From positions 2,976,001-3,040,000 of the forward strand of contig OZ244898.1 in the NCBI GenBank assembly GCA_965221585.1: a DNA stretch of 64,000 nt. Reading direction: 5' to 3'. This document shows, piece after piece, positions 43,164-51,840 of this stretch. The DNA comes from VXYK01 sp965221585 (GTDB lineage Bacteria; Actinomycetota; Acidimicrobiia; Acidimicrobiales; Aldehydirespiratoraceae). Both the position numbers and the translations under genes were made by a program. Position 1 is the first letter of the stretch. The number at the start of each line of letters is the position of its first letter. The notes beneath the pieces are model-generated. The model was not told the origin of the DNA, ran no database searches, and saw only the letters and a list, made by a program, of their open reading frames with translations.

Positions 43164-45698
43164 ATGAGCGACACGCCGACAGTCGACCTTGACGACCAGG
43201 AAGAGCCCGACGAAGTGACCGCCGTCGAGATCCAGGAGGAGATGGAGAGCTCCTTCCTCGACTACGCCATGTCGGTCATCATCAGCCGAGCGCTGCCCGA
43301 CGCCCGCGACGGCCTCAAACCAGTACACCGGAGGATCCTCTGGTCGATGTTCGACCAAGGCTTCAGATTCGACCGGGCCCACGTGAAATGCGCCCGCGTC
43401 ACCGGCGACGTCATGGCCCGCTTCCATCCGCACGGCGACAGCGCCATCTATGACGCGCTCGCCCGCATGGCCCAACCGTTCTCGCTGCGGCACCCGCTGA
43501 TCGACTTCCACGGCAACTACGGATCACCCGAAGACCCGCCCGCCGCGGCCCGCTACACAGAATCACGGCTCCACCCGCTCGCCATGCACATGCTCGCCGG
43601 GATCGACGAGAACACAGTCGACTTCGTCGACAACTACTCCGGCGACTTCACCGAACCACAAGTGCTGCCGTCCCGCTTCCCCAACCTGCTGGTCAACGGC
43701 AGCCAAGGCATCGCCGTGGGGATGGCCACCAACATCCCGCCACACAACCTCAACGAGGTCTGCGACGCAGTGATCCACCTGCTCCGCAACCCCGACGCCG
43801 GCGTCGGCGACCTGATGGAGCACATCAAAGGCCCCGACTTCCCGACCGGCGGCCAGATCCTCGGCCGCAGCGGCATCGAAGCGGCCTACCGGGAAGGCCG
43901 CGGCTCGATCAAGACCCGGGCCACGATCGAGATCACCGAGATCAAGGGCCGCCAAGCGCTGGTCGTCACCGCATTCCCGTACCAGGTCTCCGCAGGAGCG
44001 GTGGCCCGCAAGATCGCCCACCTCGTCGACACCCGAGAACTCGAAGGGATCGCCGACATCAACGACGAATCATCCGGAGACGACACCCGATTCGTCATCT
44101 CCCTCAAACGCGACGCCAACCCCGAAGTAGTGCTCAACAACCTCTGGAAGAGCACACCGCTGCAGACCAGCTTCGGGGTCAACATGGTCGCACTGGTCGG
44201 CGGGGTGCCGCGCACGCTCAACCTGCGCGAAGCCCTCATCGCCTACGTCGAGCACCAGATCGAAGTCATCACCAGACGATCCCAGTTCCGCCTCGACGCA
44301 GCCACCAAACGCCTGCACATAGTCGAAGGACTGATCCGCTGCCTCGAACTGATCGACGAGATCATCGCCACCATCCGAGCCAGCGAGGACCGCACCGCAG
44401 CCCGAGAGGCCCTGACCACGGACCCCTTCGCGTTCTCCGAGGTCCAGGCCAACCACATTCTCGACATGCAACTCGCCAGACTCACCCGCCTCGGCCGGTC
44501 CGACCTCGAAGAAGAAGCCGAGCAGCTGCAGCAGGCGATAGCGGAACTCCAAGCGATCCTCGGCGACGACAAGAAGCTCCGCGGCGTGATCATCGACGAA
44601 CTCGCCGAGATCCGCAGCAAGTTCGGTGAACCGCGCCGCTCGACCCTCGAGATCGACCCCGGCGAATTCGACATCGAGGACCTGATCGACGACGACCCGC
44701 TGGTGGTCACCATGAGCGCGGCCGGCTACGTGAAGACCGTCCCGGCCGAGGAGTTCAAGACCCAGGGCCGCGGCGGCCGCGGCGTCGCCGGCACCAAACT
44801 CAAGGACGAGGACACGCTGATCCACCTGATCTGGACCACAGCGCACTCGTATCTGCTGTTCTTCTCGACTCGGGGGCGGGTCTACAGACTGCGGGCCCAT
44901 GAGATCCCGGTGGCATCACGCACCGCCCGGGGGACCGCCATAGTCAACCTCCTACCCCTCGAGGACGACGAACGAATCCAGGCTGTCATCGACACCCGCA
45001 ACTACGAGACACACCGGTACCTGTTCTTCGCCACCGCCAAGGGCCGGGTGAAGAAGACCCGCTTCAACGCCTACGACTCCTCGAGACGGGCCGGTCTCAT
45101 CGCCATCCGGCTCAACGACGACGACGAACTCGCGGAGGTTGTCCCCACCAACGGCCTCGACGACATCCTGCTGTCGTCACGGCTCGGCCAGACCATCCGG
45201 TTCAACGAGTCCAAGGTCCGAGAGATGGGCCGGGCCGCGGCCGGGGTCATCGGTCTGAAGTTCAAGAAGGCCGGCGACGAAGTCGTGGCCTGCAACATTG
45301 CCGGAGGGACAGAGCTGCTTCATGTCACCTCCAACGGCTTCGGCAAACGAACCCGCGTGGATGAGTACCCGACCCGGAACCGTGGCGGCATAGGAGTCAT
45401 CGGCATCAAACTCACAGAAGACAAAGGCTCTGTGGTCGGCGCGCTGGTGGTCGAAGAACACGACGAGATCCTGGCGGTGACCGTCAACGGCGTGGTGATC
45501 CGCACCCCGGCCGCGGCGATCTCGTTGCAGAGCCGCTACGGCAGCGGCGTGAAGGTCATGAGCCCCGACGGGGGAGACGTCGTCGCGTCGATAGGCCTCG
45601 TCACACCAGGCGTCGACGACGACGACAGCGCAGACACGCCCGACGATCCCTCCGACGGGGGCGCAGCCGAGGAGCCCGACGAACCGGCCTCCGAATAG
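43164..45698 (+). CDS. gyrA: DNA gyrase subunit A
   Basis: 844 residues. The catalytic tyrosine is Y131 in AAARYTESRL. The quinolone region HPHGDSAIYDALARM has Ser93 and Asp97, the susceptible-type residues. The C-terminal beta-pinwheel has the repeated GRG/VK blades, with the GyrA box region in FKTQGRGGRGVAGTKL. An acidic Asp/Glu/Ala-rich tail of about 30 residues ends the protein. Starts 9 bp after gyrB. No intein. Confidence 0.97.
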   Translation: MSDTPTVDLDDQEEPDEVTAVEIQEEMESSFLDYAMSVIISRALPDARDGLKPVHRRILWSMFDQGFRFDRAHVKCARVTGDVMARFHPHGDSAIYDALARMAQPFSLRHPLIDFHGNYGSPEDPPAAARYTESRLHPLAMHMLAGIDENTVDFVDNYSGDFTEPQVLPSRFPNLLVNGSQGIAVGMATNIPPHNLNEVCDAVIHLLRNPDAGVGDLMEHIKGPDFPTGGQILGRSGIEAAYREGRGSIKTRATIEITEIKGRQALVVTAFPYQVSAGAVARKIAHLVDTRELEGIADINDESSGDDTRFVISLKRDANPEVVLNNLWKSTPLQTSFGVNMVALVGGVPRTLNLREALIAYVEHQIEVITRRSQFRLDAATKRLHIVEGLIRCLELIDEIIATIRASEDRTAAREALTTDPFAFSEVQANHILDMQLARLTRLGRSDLEEEAEQLQQAIAELQAILGDDKKLRGVIIDELAEIRSKFGEPRRSTLEIDPGEFDIEDLIDDDPLVVTMSAAGYVKTVPAEEFKTQGRGGRGVAGTKLKDEDTLIHLIWTTAHSYLLFFSTRGRVYRLRAHEIPVASRTARGTAIVNLLPLEDDERIQAVIDTRNYETHRYLFFATAKGRVKKTRFNAYDSSRRAGLIAIRLNDDDELAEVVPTNGLDDILLSSRLGQTIRFNESKVREMGRAAAGVIGLKFKKAGDEVVACNIAGGTELLHVTSNGFGKRTRVDEYPTRNRGGIGVIGIKLTEDKGSVVGALVVEEHDEILAVTVNGVVIRTPAAAISLQSRYGSGVKVMSPDGGDVVASIGLVTPGVDDDDSADTPDDPSDGGAAEEPDEPASE

Positions 45699-45746
45699 GC
45701 GAACAGCTTCCCCCAGCAAACCCGACACGAGGGGCGGTGCCAGGAC

Positions 45747-46109
45747 GTGCACGGCTGTTTCAAAGCTCGGCGAAACCGGCCTCAGCACCCCGAACAGGGA
45801 CAGGCCGTGCCCATGATGGCGCTGCTCCTGGCGGTGGCCGCAGTCGTCGTGATCGCCATCGCCCGCCTCGGAACAGCCGCCGACGAAGCCGCACAGGCCC
45901 GAACCGCAGCCGACGCTGCAGCATTGGCAGGCGCGGCACAGGGTCTCGCCGCTGCGACCGAGCTCGCCGAAGCCAACGGAGCCGCCCTCGTGGACTACGC
46001 CGCCTTCGGCAACCAGGTCGAAGTCCGGGTCCAGGTCGGGTCGGCAGTGGCGGTCGCCAGAGCCGAACGCAGCGTCGTCTGGGAACATCCCGCGGCCGTC
46101 AGCCAATAG
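45747..46109 (+). CDS. TadE/Rv3654c-like helical secreted protein
   Basis: 120 residues. A basic N-terminus is followed by GQAVPMMALLLAVAAVVVIAIARLG, a class III/TadE-like signal anchor (the G-x-A-x-P-M-x-A-L pattern). The Ala-rich helix AADEAAQARTAADAAALAGAAQG, as in TadE/TadG-like pilus proteins and Rv3654c-type proteins, comes next. GTG 45747 is the likely start. Its 3' end is partly duplicated downstream. No other pilus genes are near, so a pilus role is unproven. Confidence 0.65.
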   Translation: MHGCFKARRNRPQHPEQGQAVPMMALLLAVAAVVVIAIARLGTAADEAAQARTAADAAALAGAAQGLAAATELAEANGAALVDYAAFGNQVEVRVQVGSAVAVARAERSVVWEHPAAVSQ

Positions 46110-46159
46110 GGGCGACACGGGTCCAGAGCCGAACGCGGCGTTGCCTGGAACATCCCGCG
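46057..46159 (+). repeat. Duplicated 3' end of the TadE-like gene
   Basis: Bases 46057-46094 (begin CCAGAGCCGAACGC, end ACATCCCGCG) recur imperfectly at 46123-46159 with one single-base deletion and about five substitutions; offset 66 bp. The second copy is non-coding. Confidence 0.72.
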
Positions 46160-46215
46160 TCGAGATCAACTGCCCCTACACTTGGGCGATACCCGGCCGA
46201 CGCTTCGGGCACGGT

Positions 46216-46256
46216 CCCCATGAGACCAGGCCCCATGAGACACAGTCCCCATGAGT
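46216..46256 (+). repeat. Triplicated CCCCATGAG start region
   Basis: CCCCATGAGA at 46216-46225, CCCCATGAGA at 46231-46240 and CCCCATGAGT at 46247-46256, with offsets of 15 and 16 bp. Each holds an ATG; only the third opens the DUF3566 frame. Confidence 0.8.
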
Positions 46257-46949
46257 GAACCCACCAAATCCCAGCCAACCAGGCCGAACAAACGACCCCA
46301 ACGCTCCCAACAGCCGCTGGCGGCGTTCCTCCAACACCGGACCGCCAGCCGCCTGCGCGCCCGCAGAGTCAGGCGGCTGGTACGCCATATCGAGCCCTGG
46401 TCCGTGCTCAAAATGTCGCTCATCTTCTACTTCTGCCTCTGGGTGGTCCTGCTCACCGCCGGAGTGATCCTCTGGAGGTTCGCAGTCACCTCGGGCACGG
46501 TCGAGAGACTCGAGAACTTCATCGAGGAACTGTTCGCGTTGGAGACATTCACCTTCAACCCCGACCAGATCTTCAGAGTCAGCGCACTCGGCGGTCTGGT
46601 CATGGTCGTAGCCGGCTCAGGATTCACCGTGCTGATGGCAGTGCTGTTCAACCTGATCAGCGACCTGATCGGCGGCGTGCGGCTGACCGTGGTCGAAGAG
46701 GAGACCGCACGACCCCGCCCGAAACGCACCCGTCCCCGCTCAGGTTCGGCCGCTGCCAGACAGCCACAGAACCCCGCACAACCGGGACCGGCACCGGGAG
46801 TCGTCAGACCAGGCCACAACGACCCGGCCACCCAACACCGCGGCCCTGCACAAGCCGACGACACACCGTTCTGGCCCGAAGATCGACGCAAGAAGCCGAA
46901 CAAAGGGCCAAAACGGGGTTCTATGTCGAAACGGCCGTCGGACCGCTAG
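46251..46949 (+). CDS. DUF3566 transmembrane protein
   Basis: 232 residues. The DUF3566 core is RRLVRHIEPWSVLKMSLIFY, FCLWVVLLTAGVILWRFAVTSGTVE and a second helix GGLVMVVAGSGFTVLMAVLFNLISDLIGG. Basic and Pro/Gln-rich disordered ends flank it. DUF3566 proteins lie downstream of gyrA throughout Actinomycetota; function unknown, possibly linked to the division or envelope machinery. Start ATG 46251 is the last of three ATGs in repeated CCCCATGAG units. Confidence 0.88.
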   Translation: MSEPTKSQPTRPNKRPQRSQQPLAAFLQHRTASRLRARRVRRLVRHIEPWSVLKMSLIFYFCLWVVLLTAGVILWRFAVTSGTVERLENFIEELFALETFTFNPDQIFRVSALGGLVMVVAGSGFTVLMAVLFNLISDLIGGVRLTVVEEETARPRPKRTRPRSGSAAARQPQNPAQPGPAPGVVRPGHNDPATQHRGPAQADDTPFWPEDRRKKPNKGPKRGSMSKRPSDR

Positions 46950-46963
46950 CGTGGTCGCCTTGC

Positions 46964-47037
<74 letters not shown>

Positions 47038-47069
47038 CGTTTCGTGCCGCCGATCGACGGGAGGAACTG

Positions 47070-47225
47070 ATGGGCAGAAGCGGCTTGTTCACACTCATCC
47101 GCAGAGCCCTCGTTGCGATCGGAGCAGGGATCGCGGTCGCAGCCGCCATCCGAGTCCGAGGAAGCGGCGGCACACCACCCCAAAAGGGAGGCTGGCGGGA
47201 ACTCCGAGGCGACGACCTCCGCTGA
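47070..47225 (+). CDS. Small single-helix membrane protein, 51 residues
   Basis: From ATG 47070 with GGAGG 6 nt upstream, ending in TGA that overlaps the next ATG (TGATG). The sequence has a basic start (MGRSGLFTLIRRA), a hydrophobic helix (LVAIGAGIAVAAAIRV) and a hydrophilic tail ending in WRELRGDDLR. Ribosome site, coupling and membrane pattern support a real gene. It resembles in position the tiny proteins found after DUF3566 and tRNA genes in actinobacteria, but no family is assigned. Confidence 0.65.
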   Translation: MGRSGLFTLIRRALVAIGAGIAVAAAIRVRGSGGTPPQKGGWRELRGDDLR

Positions 47226-48238
47226 TGTCGCACATCGTGGTCTTCGGGGCGGGTGCGACCGGAACACGGATCGCGCAGCAACTACTGGCCAGCGGCAAAG
47301 CGAACAACGTCGAAGTCCGCGACACCCGCAGAGAACGGTCGAGGCACCTCATCAGGCGATCCCGGCAGCTGGTCAACGGTCGCGACAACACCCCGGAACT
47401 CGGCCACGGCCACCACATCGACCCCTCAATCGACCTGGTGGTGCTGGCCACCCCCGCCGCGAGCCAGGCCAACATCGCCCGGCGGGCGGTTCACCACGGC
47501 GTACCGGTCGTCGCCACATCGAACCACCTCTCAGAAGTGAGGCGACTGCTGGGACTGCACCAGGAAGCGCTGCACAACAGGGTCCCGGTAATCGTCGGGG
47601 CAACCTTCATGCCGGGGCTCACCTGCCTGATCGCCCGCCACGGTGCCGAAGAATTCGACCTCCTCGACGAGATCCACGTCGCCAAGGTCGGAACGGGAGG
47701 ACCCGCATGCGCCCGGCAACACCACCAAGCCCTCTCGTCGGTCGGGCTGGACTGGCGCGACGGCCGCTGGGCCTCACGTGCGCCCGGATCGGGACGAGAA
47801 CTCGCCTACTTCCCCGACCCGATCGGCGGTCGGGACTGCTATCGGGGAGCGCTGCCAGACGCCCTGCTGCTCGTCCCCGAATTCCAAGGCGTGCAGCGAG
47901 TCACCGCGCGGATGGCCGCGACCCGCAGAGACCGATTGACCTCGCCGCTGCCGATGCTGAGCCCGCCACACGCCGAAGGAGGCCTCGGAGCGGTACGCGT
48001 GGAACTGCGCGGCCGGGTCGGAGGCGAAAGCAGAATCAGCGTGTTCGGAGCGGTCGAACGCCCGGCCTCAGCGGCCGCGGTGGTAGCCGTCAGCACCAGC
48101 CTGGCAGTGCTCGAGGGAGGATTCTCAGCCGGGGCCTACGGCCTGGCAGGAATCGCGGATCCACTCGCACTGCTCAACGACATCGCCGAGCGCGGCGTTC
48201 GCCCGCTGCGCTTCGAAGGCGTGTCCATGTATTACTGA
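47225..48238 (+). CDS. Rossmann-fold NAD(P)-binding protein (oxidoreductase-like)
   Basis: 337 residues. N-terminal Rossmann motif MSHIVVFGAGATGTRIAQQLL, then DLVVLATPAASQANIARRAVHHGVPVVATS, as in saccharopine-dehydrogenase and Gfo/Idh-like proteins. The C-terminal half has a substrate-like domain with VIVGATFMPGLTCLIARHG and GGFSAGAYGLAGIADPLALL. No catalytic assignment is possible. Coupled to the 51-residue gene upstream. Confidence 0.7.
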   Translation: MSHIVVFGAGATGTRIAQQLLASGKANNVEVRDTRRERSRHLIRRSRQLVNGRDNTPELGHGHHIDPSIDLVVLATPAASQANIARRAVHHGVPVVATSNHLSEVRRLLGLHQEALHNRVPVIVGATFMPGLTCLIARHGAEEFDLLDEIHVAKVGTGGPACARQHHQALSSVGLDWRDGRWASRAPGSGRELAYFPDPIGGRDCYRGALPDALLLVPEFQGVQRVTARMAATRRDRLTSPLPMLSPPHAEGGLGAVRVELRGRVGGESRISVFGAVERPASAAAVVAVSTSLAVLEGGFSAGAYGLAGIADPLALLNDIAERGVRPLRFEGVSMYY

Positions 48239-48256
48239 CAGCCATAGAGTGATGCC

Positions 48257-48907
48257 GTGACGATCAAGTTCAGGGTGGCTCTGTTGGTGGCTCTAGCGGT
48301 GGCGGTGAGCGCATGCGGAAGCTCGGACCCAGCCGACGAGCCCCGGCCGGCGGCTGAAGCAACCAGCCCCGACACCTCAGAACTGTGTCCCGAGGCCGAG
48401 ATCGCGGAGCCCGAGCGGCTGGTTGTAGGTGAAGTCATCGAACTGCCCGACGACGGCAGGCAACACGTAATCTGCGCCGACTACGACCACACGCCGCCGG
48501 CCAGCGGAGCCCACTTCCCGGCGTGGCAGAACTGCGGCATCTACAACCACCCGGTCCAGATCCAGACCGCCGTCCACTCCCTCGAACACGGCGCCGTCTG
48601 GGTGGCATACCAACCCGACATCGACCCCGCCGTACTCCAGACGATCACCGACCAGCTGAAATCAGAACGGTTCGCGCTGGTAGCGCCGTACCCCGGACTG
48701 CAGAACACCATCGTCCTCACCGCCTGGAGACGCCAACTGGCGGTGAACGACTGGTTCGACCCCGCAGTCGACGACTTCCTCGACACCTACATGGGGAGGT
48801 ATTCCCCGGTCGCACCCGAGGCCGGAGCGTCCTGTGGACAGGCCGTCGGATCCGCACCCGACTCGCCGAACCTTCACTACTTGGAGATCCTCGAACAGGT
48901 CAGCTGA
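48257..48907 (+). CDS. DUF3105 lipoprotein
   Basis: 216 residues. Lipoprotein signal MTIKFRVALLVALAVAVSACG with Cys in a lipobox-like VSAC. The DUF3105 core is YDHTPPASGAHFPAWQNCGIY, then VHSLEHGAVWVAYQPD, with conserved His residues that could bind metal. GTG 48257 start. Function unknown; secreted and membrane-anchored by lipid (inference). Confidence 0.85.
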   Translation: MTIKFRVALLVALAVAVSACGSSDPADEPRPAAEATSPDTSELCPEAEIAEPERLVVGEVIELPDDGRQHVICADYDHTPPASGAHFPAWQNCGIYNHPVQIQTAVHSLEHGAVWVAYQPDIDPAVLQTITDQLKSERFALVAPYPGLQNTIVLTAWRRQLAVNDWFDPAVDDFLDTYMGRYSPVAPEAGASCGQAVGSAPDSPNLHYLEILEQVS

Positions 48908-48927
48908 GCAGGTCCGTCACCGAACAG

Positions 48928-49722
48928 TCAGCGATCGAGCACTGCCAACAGCTCGGCGTGGATCCGACTGTTGGAGGCGACAGCGGACCCGGAACTCCAC
49001 ACGTCGGGCCCCGTCCGGCCGTCGAACGTGCTGAAACTGCCCCCCGCCTCCGAGATGATCACCGCGATCGGCGCCAGATCCCACGGGAAGGCCATCGGAT
49101 CGATCATTGCCTCGACGCGGCCGGTAGCCACCAGGGCATAGCCGTAGGCGTCACCCCAGGTGCGCAGCTTGACAGGCGTCTCGAGCAGCGCAGACAGCGG
49201 CGCCTCCGGCCAGTAGCTGAAGCCGCTCGTACACACGTAGGAGCCGGCAAGGCCCTCATGGTCGTTGACCCCGCACGGCTCGCCGTTGAGAAACGCACCG
49301 AGGCCGCGTCCGGCGCAGATCGTCTCACCCAGCGCCGGCAGGTTGATCACACCCACCGCGGGGCCGTGCTCGTCGACAAGCGCCAGAAGATTGCTGAACA
49401 GCGGCACACCCTTCATGAAGGCCTTGGTCCCGTCAATCGGGTCGATCACCCAAGTCCGGCCCGAAGCACCCGATGTGTCAGGATGCTCCTCACCGAGCAC
49501 GGCGTCATCGGGAAAGGCGGCGTTGAGACGATCACGCATCAAGGTCTCCGCGGCAAGGTCGGCAGCGGTGACCGGCGAACCGTCACCCTTGACGTCGACG
49601 GAGAGACCCTTCCGGCGATACGACTCGAGCGTCAACTCGCCCGCCTGGAGCGCGATCTGAACACAGATTTCCAAGTCTGCCGGGTCAGCCGGAGTGGGAC
49701 CGGTGGGGGAGCGCGAGGGCAC
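48928..49722 (-). CDS. Inositol monophosphatase family protein (HisN-like)
   Basis: 264 residues. Metal-binding motifs: GSPVTAADLAAETLMRD, VLGEEHPDTS, WVIDPIDGTKAFMKGVPLF and MAFPWDLAPIAVIISEAGG. Actinobacterial relatives include the bifunctional histidinol-phosphatase HisN; whether this one acts on histidinol phosphate or inositol phosphate cannot be decided here. Starts at GTG 49722 with a weak AAGG upstream. Convergent with the DUF3105 gene. Confidence 0.88.
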   Translation of the reverse strand: MPSRSPTGPTPADPADLEICVQIALQAGELTLESYRRKGLSVDVKGDGSPVTAADLAAETLMRDRLNAAFPDDAVLGEEHPDTSGASGRTWVIDPIDGTKAFMKGVPLFSNLLALVDEHGPAVGVINLPALGETICAGRGLGAFLNGEPCGVNDHEGLAGSYVCTSGFSYWPEAPLSALLETPVKLRTWGDAYGYALVATGRVEAMIDPMAFPWDLAPIAVIISEAGGSFSTFDGRTGPDVWSSGSAVASNSRIHAELLAVLDR

Positions 49723-49734
49723 CCTTAGAAGCTA

Positions 49735-49846
49735 GTTGCTCGAGCGCTCGCCAAGTTCAACAACCCGCACAATTTTCAAGAAGTTCTATATATTTTCAAT
49801 AAATCATCTGCTAAACCAAGACCACGATGCCCAACGACACCCGACA
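49735..49846 (+). promoter_or_regulatory. A/T-rich upstream region, likely promoter
   Basis: In a GC-rich setting, 49770-49815 is mostly A and T. It includes TATATATTTT and two similar 10-mers, TTTTCAAGAA and TTTTCAATAA. A promoter for the following small gene or a DNA-bending site is likely. Confidence 0.4.
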
Positions 49847-50233
49847 ATGCCCGAAACCGACCTAGACGAACCCGCCCGGCTGCTGGCCATAGCAGACCGG
49901 TACTTCGCGCAGGCCTCAGCCGCGCGAGAACTCGCCGCGGCCATCGACCAACGCAGACTGTCGCTCACCAACCGGCTCGAACCCTGCATCCAGCGGCACC
50001 TCCCCGAAGTGTGGTCATCCAACGCCGCGGAGATCAGCCGGATGAAGCTCACCAGGATGATCGCCAGAGAGGTCTGGGTGTCCTGCGAGCACCTGCTCGA
50101 AACCCGCACCGCGCTGATGAGACGGGCCGAAGAGCTCGACAGCCAAGCCCTCGCGCTGACCAACAGAGCAGCCGAACTAAGCGAAGCCGCAGCCCTGCAG
50201 GGTCCCAAGACCAAACGCGACCAGCTTGCCTAG
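49847..50233 (+). CDS. Hypothetical helical protein
   Basis: 128 residues from ATG 49847 (MPETDLDEPARLLAIADRYF). Almost entirely predicted helix, with heptad-like Ala/Leu/Glu patterns (ASAARELAAAIDQRRLSLTN, LDSQALALTNRAAELSEAA). No domain recognised. The frame is open upstream through the A/T-rich region but without plausible coding character. No strong ribosome site. Confidence 0.5.
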   Translation: MPETDLDEPARLLAIADRYFAQASAARELAAAIDQRRLSLTNRLEPCIQRHLPEVWSSNAAEISRMKLTRMIAREVWVSCEHLLETRTALMRRAEELDSQALALTNRAAELSEAAALQGPKTKRDQLA

Positions 50234-50259
50234 AGGCCGAGCGGCCCGCCCGGGGCCTC

Positions 50260-50291
50260 GCGGCCCGTGAACGCAGTGAACAAGAGCGGGA
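50260..50291 (+). repeat. 32-bp dispersed repeat, copy 2
   Basis: Identical over 32 bp to the minus strand of 32489-32520. It lies in the 116-bp gap between the hypothetical gene and the WS/DGAT gene, which holds nothing else recognisable. Confidence 0.85.
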
Positions 50292-50349
50292 GACCGGTGG
50301 CAAACAAGCGGAGCGCTCCGTAGTCTCGCTAACGACGAAAGGGTCGACA

Positions 50350-51762
50350 GTGCAGCAACTCAGCGCCCAGGACGCGAGCTTCCTACACCTCGAATCGCAG
50401 AGGACGCCGATGCACATCGGATCAGTGTCCATCTACGACCAGAGCAGCGTCGAAGGAGGCCTGGTCACCTTCAAATCCATACTGGCCATGCTGGAGGAAC
50501 GCCTGGGCATGGCCCGTTCCTTCACCGAACGGCTCGTACATGTGCCGCTGAAAGTCGACTACCCCTACTGGGTGTCCGACCCCGACTTCGACCTCGAATA
50601 CCACGTCCGCCACATCGCGCTGCCCAAACCCGGCGACTGGCGCCAACTATGGATCCAGGTGGCCCGCCTTGTCTCCCGTCCGCTCGACCTGTCACGCCCG
50701 CTCTGGGAGTTCACCGTCGTCGAAGGCCTCGACAACCTCGAAGGCATACCACCCGGGTCCTACGCCCTCGTCTCGAAGATCCACCATTGCGCCATCGACG
50801 GCGTGTCAGGCCAGGAGATCACCGCGGCCATCCACGACTTGGAACCCTACGGGCCGCCGATCGACAGACCATTGGTCCGCACCGACGTCGAGCCGAGCCC
50901 GGTCGAACTCCTAGGCAGAGCCGCCGTCAACAACCTCCGTCAACCACTGCGCGTCCCGAGCCTGATCCGCGAGACGCTGCCCGCCATCGGCCGGCTCGTC
51001 AAAACAGCAAGCCAAGACGACATTCACCTGCCGGCACTCCCCGGACGGGTACCCGTCACCCGGTTCAACCAGAAGGTCTCACCGAACCGAGTGATCGCAG
51101 GCAGCCGGTTCGACCTCGACGAGATCAAAGCCATCAAGAACTCCGTCGACGGAGCGACCATCAACGACGCCGTCCTGACAATCTGCGCCGGAGGCATCCG
51201 GCGATACCTCGAACACCACGGCGAACTCCCCAAAGAGAGCCTGACCGCAATGGCCCCGATCTCAGTGCGCTCAGACAGCGAACGAACCGACGCGGGCAAC
51301 CACGTATCGGCCATGGTCGTGCGGCTCCGCACCGACATCGCCGACGACACCGAACGGTTGTCAGCCATCCGCGACGCCACCAAAGAATCAAAAGAACTCA
51401 CCAACGCCGTCGGGGCCAGACTGATGACCGACTACACCGAGTTCATACCCGCGGCGACCGCGGCATTGGCCAGCCGTCTAGCGACCAGGCTTGCGGCCAA
51501 CTCAACCCGGCCCGCCATGAACTGTGTCATCAGCAACGTGCCCGGGCCGCAGGTTCCGCTCTACGCAGCGTCAGCCCGGCTGGTCGACATGTACGGGTTC
51601 GGCCCGCTGGTCGACGGACTCGCGCTGTTCATCCCGGTGCTCAGCTACTGCGGCGGCATCACCATCGGCGTCACCTCGTGCCGCGAGATAATGCCCGACC
51701 CGGAGCGGTTCATGGACGGCATCAACGAGACGTTCGAGGAACTCAAAGCCGGCATGGCCTGA
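50350..51762 (+). CDS. Wax ester synthase / diacylglycerol acyltransferase
   Basis: 470 residues. Starts at GTG 50350 (QQLSAQDASFLHLESQRTPMHIGSV) with AAAGGG 8 nt upstream. The catalytic HHxxxDG motif is in KIHHCAIDGVSGQ, and the C-terminal NCVISNVPGPQVPLYAASARL is the second family signature. It esterifies acyl-CoA to fatty alcohol or diacylglycerol for storage lipid. Fits the lipid-oriented gene set of this window. Confidence 0.94.
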   Translation: MQQLSAQDASFLHLESQRTPMHIGSVSIYDQSSVEGGLVTFKSILAMLEERLGMARSFTERLVHVPLKVDYPYWVSDPDFDLEYHVRHIALPKPGDWRQLWIQVARLVSRPLDLSRPLWEFTVVEGLDNLEGIPPGSYALVSKIHHCAIDGVSGQEITAAIHDLEPYGPPIDRPLVRTDVEPSPVELLGRAAVNNLRQPLRVPSLIRETLPAIGRLVKTASQDDIHLPALPGRVPVTRFNQKVSPNRVIAGSRFDLDEIKAIKNSVDGATINDAVLTICAGGIRRYLEHHGELPKESLTAMAPISVRSDSERTDAGNHVSAMVVRLRTDIADDTERLSAIRDATKESKELTNAVGARLMTDYTEFIPAATAALASRLATRLAANSTRPAMNCVISNVPGPQVPLYAASARLVDMYGFGPLVDGLALFIPVLSYCGGITIGVTSCREIMPDPERFMDGINETFEELKAGMA

Positions 51763-51780
51763 CAGCCGTTACTAGGCGCT

Positions 51781-51840
51781 GTTGCGACGCGGCCGTCCGG
51801 CGGCGTGTTGCGACGCGGCGGTCAGGCGGCGTGTTGAGAC
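51781..51840 (-). repeat. 26-bp tandem repeat spanning a stop codon
   Basis: Copies at 51781-51806 and 51807-51832 (both begin GTTGCGACGCGGC and end GGCGGCGT; 2 mismatches), followed by a partial third starting GTTGAGACG. The middle copy contains the TGA (51822-51824, minus strand) of the hydrolase gene. Confidence 0.82.
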
